Assembly (NCBI GenBank): GCA_036971715.1
Contig: JAVHJL010000001.1
Location: 1,116,001-1,180,000 of the forward strand
Reading direction: 5' to 3'
Source of the DNA: Arthrobotrys musiformis
Lineage: Eukaryota > Ascomycota > Orbiliomycetes > Orbiliales > Orbiliaceae
Length of the DNA stretch: 64,000 nt
Position numbers and translations under genes: made by a program. The notes below the pieces were generated by a model. That model was not told the origin of the DNA and made no database searches. It saw only the letters and a list, made by a program, of their open reading frames with translations. How positions within the stretch are numbered: the stretch's first letter is position 1; each line of letters begins with the position of its first letter. Positions 1-11,196 of the stretch are shown here, piece after piece.

Positions 1-293
1 GGATGATAACGGGCGTAATACGCTCGGGGAGAATTCGGCTGAGGGGATCTTGAACATGGAGGAGGATGACCGAAAGGTCATTGAGAAGTGTAAGTGTTAT
101 AACTACCTTTTTTATGTATTAGTGACGTCATGCTAATTACTCGTTTATAGTCATTCTCGGTATCCGCGCACGACTGGCTGCTCTGCGGAAGAAGATGGCG
201 ACGATATCAAGACGATCGTCTGGTGGGATGCCATCCGGGACTCCTAACGTTCCACTATCTCCACCTCACTCACCAAAGCCAATGAGTACTTGA
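1..293 (+). CDS. 3' end of an unidentified protein gene (partial)
   Basis: Two exons are visible, 2..89 and 151..293, separated by a 61-nt intron (90..150) with donor GTAAGT, branch point CTAAT and acceptor TTATAG. The joined frame gives 76 residues before the TGA at 291-293. It has an acidic stretch (MEEDDRKVIEKF), a basic amphipathic stretch (RARLAALRKKMATISRR) and a Ser/Pro-rich tail ending SPPHSPKPMST. The 5' part lies outside the window. I do not recognise the family. The amphipathic run followed by a disordered tail could be a regulatory C-terminus, but nothing fixes a function. Confidence 0.65.
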
Positions 294-1708
294 TACACCT
301 GCAAGCCTGAGGCAACGGGTGTGCCTTCGCTTTTGGTTCATTCATTCATACCACCTTTTCCCACATTCGCTTCGGGGTTTAATGTTTAAAGGTTCGTATT
401 TAGTTCATTCTTTAGTTTTCGTTTCTTTTACTTGATGGCCACGAACCTTGGGGTCTTCCTCTTCTTTTCTTTTTGCTCCTTTTTCTTTTTCTTTTTTCTT
501 TTTTCACTTTGCGGGACAAATACATACGTACACGAAGTTTTTGCATTTGTTTTAGCCCCGGGATTCTGGGAGTTTTTTTTTGATATCCTTTAATCGCTCG
601 GTTCTTTTGATTTGGAAACCTTATGCTTTCGCTATAGATGAGATGCTTTTGATTGTGTTACCTTTTCGGCGAGCTTTGTTTTTCATGGACAAGATTGATA
701 CTACTTTTCTATTGTTACTCGTTTGCTTTGCGGATCGGCCTTTCTTGTTCAGCAACGGGGAGTTTATGAGATTGTCCTCTCTTTTGCTTTTAGCTCGTTT
801 CAGTCTTTTGTTACAAATACCTCTCCGCTGCATCCTATCTACGTTTGTGTTTTTTTGTTTATCAAGGGTGTTTTTTTTATAATTTTAGCTTCTTTGATAT
901 CCGGATTGTGCTTTTATAACCTCTTTTTTTTTGCTGTTTTTTGCATGGGAGGGGGAATCAGATTGATAACTTTTTTGGCCGGTTTTGCGGGGTTGAGGTT
1001 TTTTTTGGGGGGTATTAGTTATTACTATTACTATTACTGTATGGGAACGAGAACTTGGTTATTATTAGCTATTACTATGGATATTATTTTAACTATTTTT
1101 TTTTTGAGAGAGAAGTGAGTGATGTGGTTTATTTTTACTAGACTTCTTCTTCTTCTTCTTCTTCTTTTGAGGGGGCGGTTTCTTTTGTTGGAGTGTAGTG
1201 AGATGGTAGTTTTATAGGAATGGAGATTATTTATTTATATATTGAGGTTTGGGATGTGATATTGATCTATCGTGATCTTGCGCGTGGGTGTATATGGAGT
1301 GTATATCGTAATCCATCGCGTGGTCTGATACATGCTCCTGGGTTAAATCTTTCGCATGGACTATTGCGAGGTCTGCGACGGTGGTGCGCACGTGTGGTAT
1401 TTTTGGGCGTGGCAACGCAATATCTCTTCAATATAATTTGTTTTATATATATCAAAGTGGAAGATCGTCGTGATATTATGGCGAGTGTTTACGTGAAAAT
1501 CCAAGGGCGTTGGGGGGTGGGAGGGATATGGTATAAGAGGGTAGATTGTGGATATTCGGTGTGTATACCCCGCGGGCTGCTTTATATAGAGGAGGTTAGT
1601 GGGTACCTCCTTGGTATACCATGGTATGTAGTCCCTGTTCCCCCCCTTCTCAGTCTTCTCCTTCTTCTGCTTCTAGTTTTCGGCAAAGTTGCTAGATTAT
1701 ATTCGAAT
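294..1708. other. intergenic stretch, T-rich
   Basis: No convincing gene. The sequence is rich in T runs and pyrimidines, with a CTT microsatellite near 1143-1167. Open frames here are low-complexity, dominated by Phe, Leu and Ser. From 1220 an open frame runs in phase into the gene starting at 1709, but its first 163 codons show no signal peptide or domain, so I treat it as leader or promoter sequence. Confidence 0.5.
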
Positions 1709-4117
1709 ATGGTTGCGGTAAACGTGGCACTCGCGCCGATTGTGGCTTTGGTGGTGTGTGGGGTTTATGTGGGTGCGCAGGAGACGGTTACGACGGAGGT
1801 GGTGTATACGACGGTTAATAGTACTGTTGTGGTTACTATGAGCGGGTGTGCATTGGGGTTGCCGTTTTGTGATCGGGTTACGTGGGGGGGTATGGACGGT
1901 GGAGAGGGTGGAAGTGGGACTTCGGGTGTGCTGCCTGGGGTTTCAAGCTCTACTAGTGGAGCTACTGGTGGGACTGGGACTGAGACTGGCGGGGGCGGTA
2001 CTCAGACTGGGAGCCAGACTGGGACTGGGACTGAAACTGGAGCTGGGACGGGGACGGGGACGGGGACGGGGACGGGGACTACTGGTACCGGCACTGCTAC
2101 TGGGACCAATGGATCCAACGGCGGAACTACGACCCGCGGTACGGGTACTGCAACCACTAGGACATCAGGTTCAGATACAACAGCAAACTCCTCAAGCAGC
2201 AGCGCAACCACAGGCGGCTCGCTCCCGTTAGAATCCGGCTCCAGTCCCGTCTTCGTCATGGGCGGCAGCATCGGCGGCGGGGTCGACGAGGCCTACGCGA
2301 TATACTCCTCCAGTTCCCCCGCCGTATTAATGTCCGGCAACTCCGCGGCCGGGGAGAGGGCGTACTTCTCCGTGCTCCCGAATACGACTATGGTCGATGC
2401 GCTGAATACTTCTAGGATTATATATTTACATTTCATACCCGCGCACGCTAGATTGGGCAAACGGCAGTCGAGCGAGGGGATGTATGCCATGCAATACGGG
2501 CATATATCCGACTTCGTGAAGAGGGATACGGAGGATATTTTATCTGGTTATTCGCTGGATCCGGATAAGGGCGTTACTTGTACGGGCCCGGATGGGAAGG
2601 AGATGGGGGTGCTTTTGGCTGGGGGGGATTCGGAGGGGAAGGGGGTTGGGATGGCGGTTCCGGGCGCGGATTTGGGGACTATTGATGCTTCGTCGTTTGT
2701 GCAGCAGGTTGCTACTGTTTCTGTTGCGGTTAATCCCAATGGGGGGTATAGTATCTCCCAAGCGTCTTTATCGACGCCGGCTGGGATTGCGGCTTCTGTG
2801 GCGTCGGTTTCTAGTGCTTCCGTTGCGTCTATTGCATCGGTTGCTTCTGTTTCTAGTAAGTCTGTCGCATCGGTTGCGTCTGTGGCTTCTGTGGCTTCTT
2901 CGAGGTCGTCGACTACGACTACGACTTCGACGACGACGTCTGTGGTTTGGACGACTTCTACCAGTTTAAGAACTACCACGCCCACGGGGACGCCGAGTGT
3001 CGATGCGTTTGAGATCATTACGAGGTACACGCTTCAGGGGTTTTGCACGACGCTGCTGGCGTATTGGAATCCAGCGAGCACGTTGACTTCATATGCGACG
3101 GTAACCACGACGATTACGAGGGGCCTTGGTACGACGACAACGACGTTGACCATCGTGGATTTGACCACATGGACGAATACGGATTATAGTATCACCGGTA
3201 CCACAACATCTGATTTCACAAGAAAACGGCGGGTGGTGACGGCCGCGGGCCCGGATTGGGATGTTGTAGCTGAGCTTGCGGAACGGCAGATTACACCGAC
3301 TCTGTTGACGGATTACCCCGGTACTCTGCTGAGTTCGGCGTGCAGTCGGGTTGCGACATCGCCCACGTCTGTTAGAACGTTGTCTACGAGGATTACTACC
3401 GTTTCCACGGTCCTGCTGTCGGCTTCCAGCACCTTGGTCAGCACTTCTACCACCTCCACCAGCAGCACGGAATTCGTGGTGACCACCGTTACGGTGCCGA
3501 CGATTCAGCCCAGGTCTAGTTACTTAAAAATCGCCTCGGGGACTTGGAGCAATTACCTCCTTGCTTGGAATACCAATTACCTGGCGGACAGGTACGGTGC
3601 CGTGGTCGTGGCGCATTCGGATGCGGATGTTTCGAAGGCTAGTAGGTTTTACTTTAAAGACTTCGGGGTGGAGAATTCGTACATGGTGTATTACAAGGAT
3701 ACCACTACCACCCCAGAGAGGGATATGCAGATGTTCACGAATAATACGGATAGTCAGATATTCTTCCTCGATGCGGCCAACGGCACGCCGAGCTACACTT
3801 TGGGCGAATGGTCCATCTGGAATCCACAGTCGAGCTGGGGGACGTTTAGGATGGTGAGACCCAGCGGGGTGAAGAGGTCGATCGGGGCGTGTTACGATTC
3901 ATTTAACGGCTATGTGAGGGTTTTCCTGATGAACGCGCCGAGCGATGGGTCCGATCCGGATTTTACGAGTTTGATGGCCGCGGACTCGCGGTTGACTCAG
4001 TGTTCTACTGTGGAGTACCTTGCGCTATGTCGGGATTGTTATGCCAGTTCGAATGGGGCTATTTCGTCGTCGAAGCCGGAGAGGGACGTTATGTTCGATG
4101 GTGACTTTTCCGATTGA
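1709..4117 (+). CDS. Ser/Thr-rich mucin-like secreted or cell-wall protein
   Basis: Single-exon frame of 802 residues from the ATG at 1709. I chose this start over the in-frame ATG at 1220 because it gives a clear signal peptide (MVAVNVALAPIVALVVCGVY, cut near AQ-ET). After it come a Gly/Thr repeat block from a GGGACG-type DNA repeat, a Ser-rich linker, a globular segment with N-glycosylation sites, a block of VAS triplets, long Thr/Ser tracts and a C-terminal globular domain of about 170 residues with several Cys. The segment with QGFCTTLLAYWN and LLSSACSRV resembles Cys-containing modules common in fungal wall-associated proteins. Kex2-like dibasic sites (LGKR, FVKR, RKRR) lie between blocks. 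No GPI signal is seen at the C-terminus, so it is probably secreted or wall-trapped. The enzymatic role, if any, is unknown. Confidence 0.72.
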   Translation: MVAVNVALAPIVALVVCGVYVGAQETVTTEVVYTTVNSTVVVTMSGCALGLPFCDRVTWGGMDGGEGGSGTSGVLPGVSSSTSGATGGTGTETGGGGTQTGSQTGTGTETGAGTGTGTGTGTGTTGTGTATGTNGSNGGTTTRGTGTATTRTSGSDTTANSSSSSATTGGSLPLESGSSPVFVMGGSIGGGVDEAYAIYSSSSPAVLMSGNSAAGERAYFSVLPNTTMVDALNTSRIIYLHFIPAHARLGKRQSSEGMYAMQYGHISDFVKRDTEDILSGYSLDPDKGVTCTGPDGKEMGVLLAGGDSEGKGVGMAVPGADLGTIDASSFVQQVATVSVAVNPNGGYSISQASLSTPAGIAASVASVSSASVASIASVASVSSKSVASVASVASVASSRSSTTTTTSTTTSVVWTTSTSLRTTTPTGTPSVDAFEIITRYTLQGFCTTLLAYWNPASTLTSYATVTTTITRGLGTTTTTLTIVDLTTWTNTDYSITGTTTSDFTRKRRVVTAAGPDWDVVAELAERQITPTLLTDYPGTLLSSACSRVATSPTSVRTLSTRITTVSTVLLSASSTLVSTSTTSTSSTEFVVTTVTVPTIQPRSSYLKIASGTWSNYLLAWNTNYLADRYGAVVVAHSDADVSKASRFYFKDFGVENSYMVYYKDTTTTPERDMQMFTNNTDSQIFFLDAANGTPSYTLGEWSIWNPQSSWGTFRMVRPSGVKRSIGACYDSFNGYVRVFLMNAPSDGSDPDFTSLMAADSRLTQCSTVEYLALCRDCYASSNGAISSSKPERDVMFDGDFSD
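2043..2078 (+). repeat. GGGACG-type tandem repeat coding for Thr-Gly
   Basis: About five copies of a GACGGG hexamer within the mucin-like gene encode alternating Thr and Gly. Neighbouring imperfect copies (GGGACT, GGAACT) extend the Thr/Gly block on both sides. Length variation between strains would change the protein without shifting the frame. Confidence 0.8.
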
Positions 4118-6174
4118 TATGATATTAATTAATATTATTTTTTAATTATAGGGGGGGGGTTATATATATTTGATATAGCTAGAAATTTTATATTGGCCAT
4201 GTCGATGTATCGTTACTATTATATATAACATATTGGACTTCGACAGTTATAAAATACAACAAGGCCCCGATATCAATCTCATATGCCCCGAGGGCCCAGG
4301 GCAAATCATACTCTGGTGACAATTGTACGAGTTAACCAGCCCCGGGGGAAATTACAATATCCCATCTGCAAGGGGTGAGTGGGAAAGCAATGTTGCATAA
4401 AAATGTTGCATTTTGGAGTGTGATATCCCGATATAATATCACGAGTAAAACTTCCACTCACGACATGCAGGAAATGTTTGCTTGGAACGTGGTACAAAGA
4501 ATGTTACATACCCTTACAAGTAGTCTGTTTTATATGACTAATACCAATTAGTTTGAAGGTCACAATACCAATTCGTTGGGTGGTGGTTTGGGTGGGGCAG
4601 GAGTATGCGGGTAGCCGGCCTTTGTTGCTTCGGGAGGTTGCAGGTTCTGAGACCAATTTTGAAGGGGATCCAACATCCGGGACGGCGGGAGGGGGTAGCT
4701 GGTGTACTTTCTTTATCACAAACTTCTGGGTCTGTGAGGAGACCCTTAGTTACTGATTAATTCCAATGGGGATCTCTAAGCCTCGCACTAGGTTTGCCAT
4801 TCAAAGCGGCCGTTTGGCATCGAGGCTACACTGAGTGACGACTAGAAGACGTATCCCGAGGTCTAGTTTGCCCATTTTGGGGATTTCGTATAATTCTTTA
4901 AAGACCTCTCGGGCTAGAGCTAGTGTTGACATTAGGAATCCACGATCTTCAGTCTCACAGGACTAACTACTTCTGACAGGTGAGGTCGATATAATATATT
5001 ATATATTTTTAGAAAAATACAACTTGGAGAATGTGTATAGACCACCTTAAACTGTCTATCGACCTGGATATAAAAATAGCTATACCGTCGTATTCTGCTA
5101 AACTCCAGGTGATATCAAACGGCCAATGGAATAAGACAAAACCACAACCCACCTAGCAATTTAACCCGATCATGATACGATATCCAAAGATTGCCTCCCA
5201 GAAGCAACTGCCTCGAATACAAGTCTGCATACGGCACAGCTCTCACACGTGGATAGGTTATTTATACAGTCTAATAATACCATCACACAGCCTTTGCGGC
5301 AAATCGATCGATACTACCACGCCGCGTCCTCGACTATTGTAGGTAATGGACCACCCTGAGGCTGGGAACGAGACCAGACAAAAACGAATGACGGTTTAAA
5401 TTAGTATGGCCATACAAATGAGCGTACGAATACAAACCAATGCAAAATTAAACATAAACCCAAAAATCCTCGAATGAGTGAATAGAAACCCCCCCCACTC
5501 TTCGTATACGTACATACCCAGTCATCACCCCTCCGATCCCGGCAGAAACGGCGCCCGTCAACCGCGAGATTCAACGCCGTCATTTCCGTGCTAACGCCTC
5601 AAGCCCATCCATCCGAGGCCACAGGAGTTAAAAAATAAAAACTACAAACCGCGTTCCATCAAGAGGATTACAGCGAGGATTACCGTTGCACCATAAAGGA
5701 CAAACGTAACCATCAACGGGAGAGCACGCACAAAGCCAGAAAATTCAGAATCAAGAAAGATAAAAATACCATTTCCATTGAAAAAAAGTGATGCTAAGGT
5801 ATCCATAGACTAAGAGAAAGGGGGGGGGGGAATAGAGGCAAAAAGAAGCATTAAAAGGGACCATTAAAAGCTAAATGTAGAAAACCCGCCAGAAGAAAGA
5901 AGAAAGAAAAAACTTTTGCCTGTTTAATTCCAGATTTCCCGTTTGCATTAAAACCATCCCAGTTTATACCCGTTTATTACCCATGATTCTAGAATTGGAA
6001 AGGTGACATCGAGGAGCGTGCTCTACAACCCCATGATGTAGAAGTGTATTTCCAATTGTAGGAGTGGGTATCGAACGTGTTCGTGTTTCGTCGCTTGTGA
6101 TCGTAAAATATTATGTCCACGGCAATTCGACTGTGGCTTGTTTGCTGTTTCATATTTCTATGAGGAGGGGTAAT
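4118..6174. other. intergenic stretch without a supported gene
   Basis: AT-rich just after the mucin-like gene (4118-4260), then mixed sequence. Only short open frames with no recognisable product or splice structure occur. The stretch lies between the 3' ends of two convergent genes, so it should hold their 3' untranslated regions. A G run at 5821-5830 and A-rich tracts near 5880-5920 are the only low-complexity features. Confidence 0.5.
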
Positions 6175-6846
6175 TTACAAGAAAGCGGCGATGAGGGCGA
6201 CGATGGCACCGAGTCCACCGAGAGCAACGGTGTTTCGGCTGGCGGCACCGGGTTCGGTACCAGTGGCGGTGGGTGGGGAGGTGGTGGTGACCTGGGTACC
6301 ATTACCACCAGCGGTAGTGGCTGGGGCGGAGGACTCGGCAGCAGATGTCTCCTCGGCAGATGTTGTGGCAGCAGTGGTCTCGCCGGCCTCGGTGGATCCA
6401 GCGGTGGTGGTGGCTTCGGCCTCGGTGGTGGTGGCAGCTGGAGCAGAGGATGTCTCCTCAGCAGCGGAAGTAGGGGTGCTGGTACCGAGAGGTGGGATGC
6501 TCAGGCTGACACCGGCACCTGAGCAGAGGGAGGAGGCAGCGGCGACGGTAGCCTCGATCTCGGATTGGGAACATCCGGCCTGGACGCATGGGATGAGGGA
6601 CTCGACGAAGGCACTGGCCTTGCAGATGCAGGCGAAGTCAGTGGTTGGGCATCCGGTGGATTGCAAACTGCCGAGAGCGCAGGAGAGCTAGATGAGATAT
6701 TAGCAATTGCGTCATAAAGAAAAGAGCCATCGCTGTGGTATGAGACAGATACTTACAGCACACTGGGGGATCTGGTCGAGCTGACGCGGCAAGATGCTGG
6801 CGCTGGCGAGGGAAAGGGAAGCGGCAAGAGCGAGAACGGCCTTCAT
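6175..6846 (-). CDS. CFEM-domain protein with predicted GPI anchor
   Basis: Two exons on the minus strand, 6846..6757 and 6687..6175, joined over a 69-nt intron (GTAAGT...CTAG), give 200 residues. A signal peptide (MKAVLALAASLSLASAS) is followed by a CFEM domain with its eight cysteines at about residues 29, 33, 43, 50, 52, 64, 69 and 85. This includes the TTDFACIC core, whose Asp corresponds to the haem-ligating Asp in characterised CFEM proteins. A Thr/Ser/Ala/Glu-rich stalk follows, then a hydrophobic tail (VALGGLGAIVALIAAFL) preceded by small residues, as for a GPI signal. CFEM proteins sit in the plasma membrane or wall and serve in haem or iron capture, adhesion or host interaction. Which of these applies here cannot be read from sequence. 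Confidence 0.95.
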
Positions 6847-6940
6847 TTTGATTGATTGGTTTTTTTGTTTTATCGAAGAAGTCAAATGCGGGTTCGAAGG
6901 GAGTGTTATTGTTCAAGTACAAGTTCGAAAGCTGAACGAG

Positions 6941-6950
6941 TGTTTATATG
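6941..6950 (-). promoter_or_regulatory. TATA-like element upstream of the CFEM gene
   Basis: On the minus strand the sequence reads CATATAAACA about 95 nt before the CFEM start codon, a usual distance for a fungal TATA element. A second TATA-like string lies near 7031-7040. This rests on position and sequence only. Confidence 0.35.
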
Positions 6951-7684
6951 GTGGACAATGATTTATATGAGGATTTGGGTGATCGAAGGAGAGGATGGAA
7001 AAGCCGCAATAAAGGCGCCGGGGAAAACGGTTTATATATCGCAGCTGAGCGACAATTTGCCCCGGTTCGAGGCTTCAAAACAAGCAGGCAGGCAGCCTTC
7101 CTTTTTTTGAGAAGGAGAAACGGCACTAAGCAGAAAGCTAACAGGCCGGCAAATTTAAAATAAGGAACGGGCTTTGAGGCAGGACGAGGGCCATCATGGA
7201 TGGTCTCCCACCAGTCGTTTTTTGCCTCGCCCCCCTTCTTCCCTCTCATATTAATCTTGCAAATTTGCTTGCTTATGTTGGTGTCTTGGTCTCGGGTCTC
7301 CGGGGTAATCAAGCAAATTGGAATGCATCTCTCGCAGCACGATGGCATACATATTGGGAGGGGGGCAAAGGTTCCGCTAGTCCCGTCCCCAGTACGTACG
7401 GAGGGCCAATACGGCGCGTCTGGTGTGTAGGAAGAGGAGCGATCACTGTCACAGCCCGGTCAGGGTGGTATCCGGGTCAGCAAAAGCAAGGTCCGACAGG
7501 GGGGTGGGACGGACCCACTGTGACTGACTCCGGACTAACGATCTATCTCGAATTCGAATCGAATCAAATCATAATCTGGCGTGCATGTTGGTTACCGTCC
7601 TCATTGCCTTGCCATCGTCACTGCCATTGCTTCTTGGGCTCGAAAGACACGTCTCGGCAGGCACTTTAGTGGACTCGAAGCTTT

Positions 7685-7732
7685 GTCTTTGCCATGCGTG
7701 GCCGCTAACTTGGTCTTTGCCATGCGTGGCCG
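7685..7732 (+). repeat. 20-bp direct repeat, two copies
   Basis: The 20-mer GTCTTTGCCATGCGTGGCCG occurs at 7685-7704 and again at 7713-7732 with no mismatch. It lies in non-coding DNA upstream of the CFEM gene. It could be a chance duplication or a paired binding site. Confidence 0.85.
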
Positions 7733-9491
7733 GGAGGGCGTTTCTTTTCGAGGAAGCTGGTTCTTGAGATCTTTCTCGTTCCGTACGTACACATACACAT
7801 CAGTGTTATTGTCAGTGTTAGTGAAAGTGCTGACTGCAGCAAAGGCCTAGTCGAAAACCAGAAGAACCTGCTTGTCACAGTAAGTTAGTTCAGGAACAGA
7901 CCTGGAACACCAGCAGCCGGAGGGAAGTTGGCTACATCAACCCGACGCAGCCAAGAGTGCTCCCAAGAGTGAAGCCGAAACGGCTGCTACATTGCATGCA
8001 TATCAGCATCACCACGTTCAAGCATCAGCGAACAATTGCGAGACACTGCACACTCCAGACTACATGCCTCCTACATACAGCTTGACAGGTCTACTATTAG
8101 GTATGAGGTAGGGAAATACGAGCACTGTGCCCCCGGTCGGCCTTGACGTCGGTTTTCCCCCGCAAAAGGACAAACGGTGCATGAATGTTGTAACTTGCAC
8201 CGTCGATGCCAGTACACAGCCATGGTTTAAGGCTGAAAAGGGGCCTTACGCGTACGTACGCTAGATACTTGGCCCCCCATGCATTTGAAATCAAAATCCA
8301 TCGTCTACCGTTCTGTCTATATCTATAATTAGAACCAGAACGGTCGGTTGGTATTTCGGATCTCGAAGTTCTTGAGGAAGAAAAAAAATTCTTTTCGAGT
8401 CAGTCTGAGGTGGAGACCTTCTAAATCGGATCCTGTGCACTAAACACCAAGTCGCCCGCTTTTTTTTGCGGCTGGGAGGTTCTTGCAAATTTTGAAGGAC
8501 CCTTTTCCTTTTCCCTTTCCTTCCGAGACCGTCGAGCAGCACGGGCGGGTTGTTTCGGGGCCTTAATGGGGGATTGAGGACATGTCTCATCAACTGACGG
8601 AGCGTATTTTCCACATCTCTCCAACAGGACAAAGGTAGTTCTATGCGAAGTACTTTTCAACGGACAAGATGTCCTTGTCGTTATAATATTAGCTCCGTAG
8701 ACGGCCGACCGGTTCCCGCTTTTACATTTTTTGTGCCCTTTTTAAACCTTTTTTCGGCGAGCGGGGGGACAATTAACACCGAGAAAACGGTTGTTCCTCG
8801 TTTCTATAAACGAAAGTATGCACGCCGGCCTTCGGGTGCCGGAGCAGATGTGGGGACGGCATCCAAAATCTTATCTGTGGTGTACATATCGGAGTCAGAT
8901 GTCGATGTGCAACGTTGGGATTAGTATATATTGGGTAGGCGGTTGCGGGATGTATACATGTAGGGACAGGGTGGTTTTTTGGTAGAGCTCTTGGTGGTTA
9001 TCATGGCTTTTTGGTATGATATCATATTATATAATTGGATTGGAGGCGAATTCAGGATGATAGACGGGACGGGGGGACTAGGCCGGAAGGGGTAATTTCT
9101 GGTTACGAGATGCATATTGTGTTGGTTGACAGATTTATATGATACCCTCGAGACTACATCTTATACATCTAGGTCTAGTAACTCACGGTCTTTGTCTATG
9201 GCATTGATATTGTGTTATGGGTATATCTGGTGATTCTTGATACGACTCTTTGTTCGGTTTGTATCAGGGATATATATTTTGTCGCAAAATACTACATCGT
9301 ATACGTATACATTTACCATGATATTCCAGACTCCAAGCGGATGGCAGGAAAATAGTTACACCCTCGCAATGATGCAGTCTATCCAGTCTATAGAGAAATA
9401 CACTGTGATTCGGGTCTCTGTACGGTGAATACTGACCCTACGTTCACCCATACCGTACCTATATCTCATAGTAATTGCGATATATATTGAA

Positions 9492-11196
9492 ATGTCAGGT
9501 GAATCGATACCCGCACGAGAGGGCCCCGGGCTGCCTCGTCATGATCCGGACCAGTCGCCTCGATCGGTAATAAGGCAGCAGGATATAGCCACCCTCAAGG
9601 CCCTTTCGTTCGACGACATTGATCTGGAAGGAATCAAAGCTGTGTACGCCAAAATCTTGAAAGATGTTGAAGATGATACTCACCATGACCGTAATGAAGA
9701 TACCATGGAAGTCGATGATAAAGAAAACGTAGAACATGAATACACCCGCTCAGAAATCGATAAACTGCTACTACCGGCGCAGAACGAGATAATAGAAGCA
9801 CTCCAAAACGAGGGCAATGAATTCGAGGAAAACAATCTCGACCCCCAAATCGACCTCCTCCTCGACGAGCTTCGGAATAAAAAGAAACCACTGGAGGCGG
9901 TCCCAGAGGTAAGTTCCGAAGCAGAGAAAGAATATATCCCCGAGAAAACAAAGTATCCCTCCACCGCCGCGGTAGGTTTAAGAGCCGGTCACCACGCACC
10001 ATTCTGGATTCCCCCACCTTTATACCCCGATTTCATGGGTGCGTTCCACACCCTCCCGCTGGATGTGGCGGCTGTAGTCTTACTACACTTCATCCGCTCC
10101 CGGTGGCGTAGACACCACGTCAATAGTGGGAGACAAACGTGGTATCAGTTGATACGCATCCTAAGATCCGCTGAAGCCCACCCGGTGTTTAAGACTATAA
10201 ACCGTCCGTTGAGGCTGGCGTTACCCGTTACCTCGCCGTTAGAGCGGTTACTCTCGTACGCGGCGTGTAGGAATAACTACTGGGATGCGCGGGGGGTGGC
10301 GTCGGCGGACCAGGCGAAGGAGAATGCGAAGACGGGCGTGTATGTTGGGAGGCTCTGTAGATCGATTATGAGCGCCGCGGGGACATCGGTTGCGTGTCCG
10401 TTTTGTGGGGTTAATAATCCTTCTGCTGCGCAGCATGTGCATATGGAGTTTAGGCTTGTGGTTAAGCTGTTCTTTCAGAGGTTTGTATTATTTGTTCATT
10501 CGATAGGTTAGGGGTGTATGGGTTCTAATGGTGTATAGGCAATACCGTTATGTGGATCCGATCATACTCTGGGACGCACGAACGCCAGAGGCAAGAGCTA
10601 TCTTCACGGTATTCAACCGATGGATCTATCGATGGAAGTCCGATCTAGTCGCGAACGAAACCCGAGCGGTATCGAACAAAGTGGCCAGAACGATCGATCT
10701 CGCGAACGCCTCACGCGCAAACACAGTCTTCAACGTCCTCGGGAGATGGATGAACTGCTTCCAGCTCAATAATGAGGTTTGGCATAATAATAATCTTGGG
10801 GTTATCAATACGAACTGGAATTTATACCGCGGTAGTGATGAGATATACATGGGGTTCCCGGTCGCGGGGCCGACTAGAGGGGCTAGGACGGTTTCGCATA
10901 GACGGATTGAGGGGTGGGCAGGTGAAGATGGTTTTGAGAAGATTATAAACGATCAGTTGGTTGAGGTTTTTGGAAGTGATGTGGAGGTGGTGAGGAGGAA
11001 TCAGGAGAGTATGGGGATTCGAGGACGGAGGGTGGTGGGGGTGTATGAAGGGTTGAGGGGGATGGTGCTCCCTGCGCAGCACCTGCCGCCGCAGAATTTG
11101 GTATTTGGGTATGCGTATAGGACGGAGGAGAGGTGGCATCATTTTTACTCGAGGTATCCGTTGGATCCTACGGTTGGTGGGAGTCTTGCTGGGTAG
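9492..11196 (+). CDS. protein of unknown function (two exons)
   Basis: Exons 9492..10480 and 10539..11196 are joined over a 58-nt intron (GTTTGT donor, CTAAT branch point, TATAG acceptor), restoring phase across an AGG codon. The product is 548 residues. The first 150 residues are acidic and charged, probably helical or disordered. From about residue 165 a globular part begins (APFWIPPPLYPDFMGAFHTL) and carries a CPFCG...HVH pattern at the exon junction that could bind a metal. The C-terminal 200 residues are rich in Trp, Arg and Asn (IFTVFNRWIYRWKSD; TVFNVLGRWMNCFQL), the two segments looking like a repeated helical motif. No signal peptide or membrane segment is seen. I do not recognise the family. 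It is probably lineage-specific. Confidence 0.75.

Larger units (their letters stand above)
6847..9491. other. intergenic stretch, promoter side of two divergent genes
   Basis: This 2.6-kb stretch separates the CFEM gene (-) from the unknown gene starting at 9492 (+), so it should carry both promoters. Several open frames of 60-157 codons overlap on both strands between 6850 and 8990, but none shows a domain, signal peptide or coherent splice structure. A 20-bp direct repeat lies at 7685-7732. Confidence 0.5.

Noticed and set aside
1220..1708. N-terminal 163-codon extension of the mucin-like protein
   Set aside because: It has no recognisable content, and the internal ATG at 1709 starts a clear signal peptide.
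7196..7850. Plus-strand frames of 60-157 codons downstream of the CFEM promoter
   Set aside because: Low-complexity, mutually overlapping, no domain or signal; the region fits promoter DNA.
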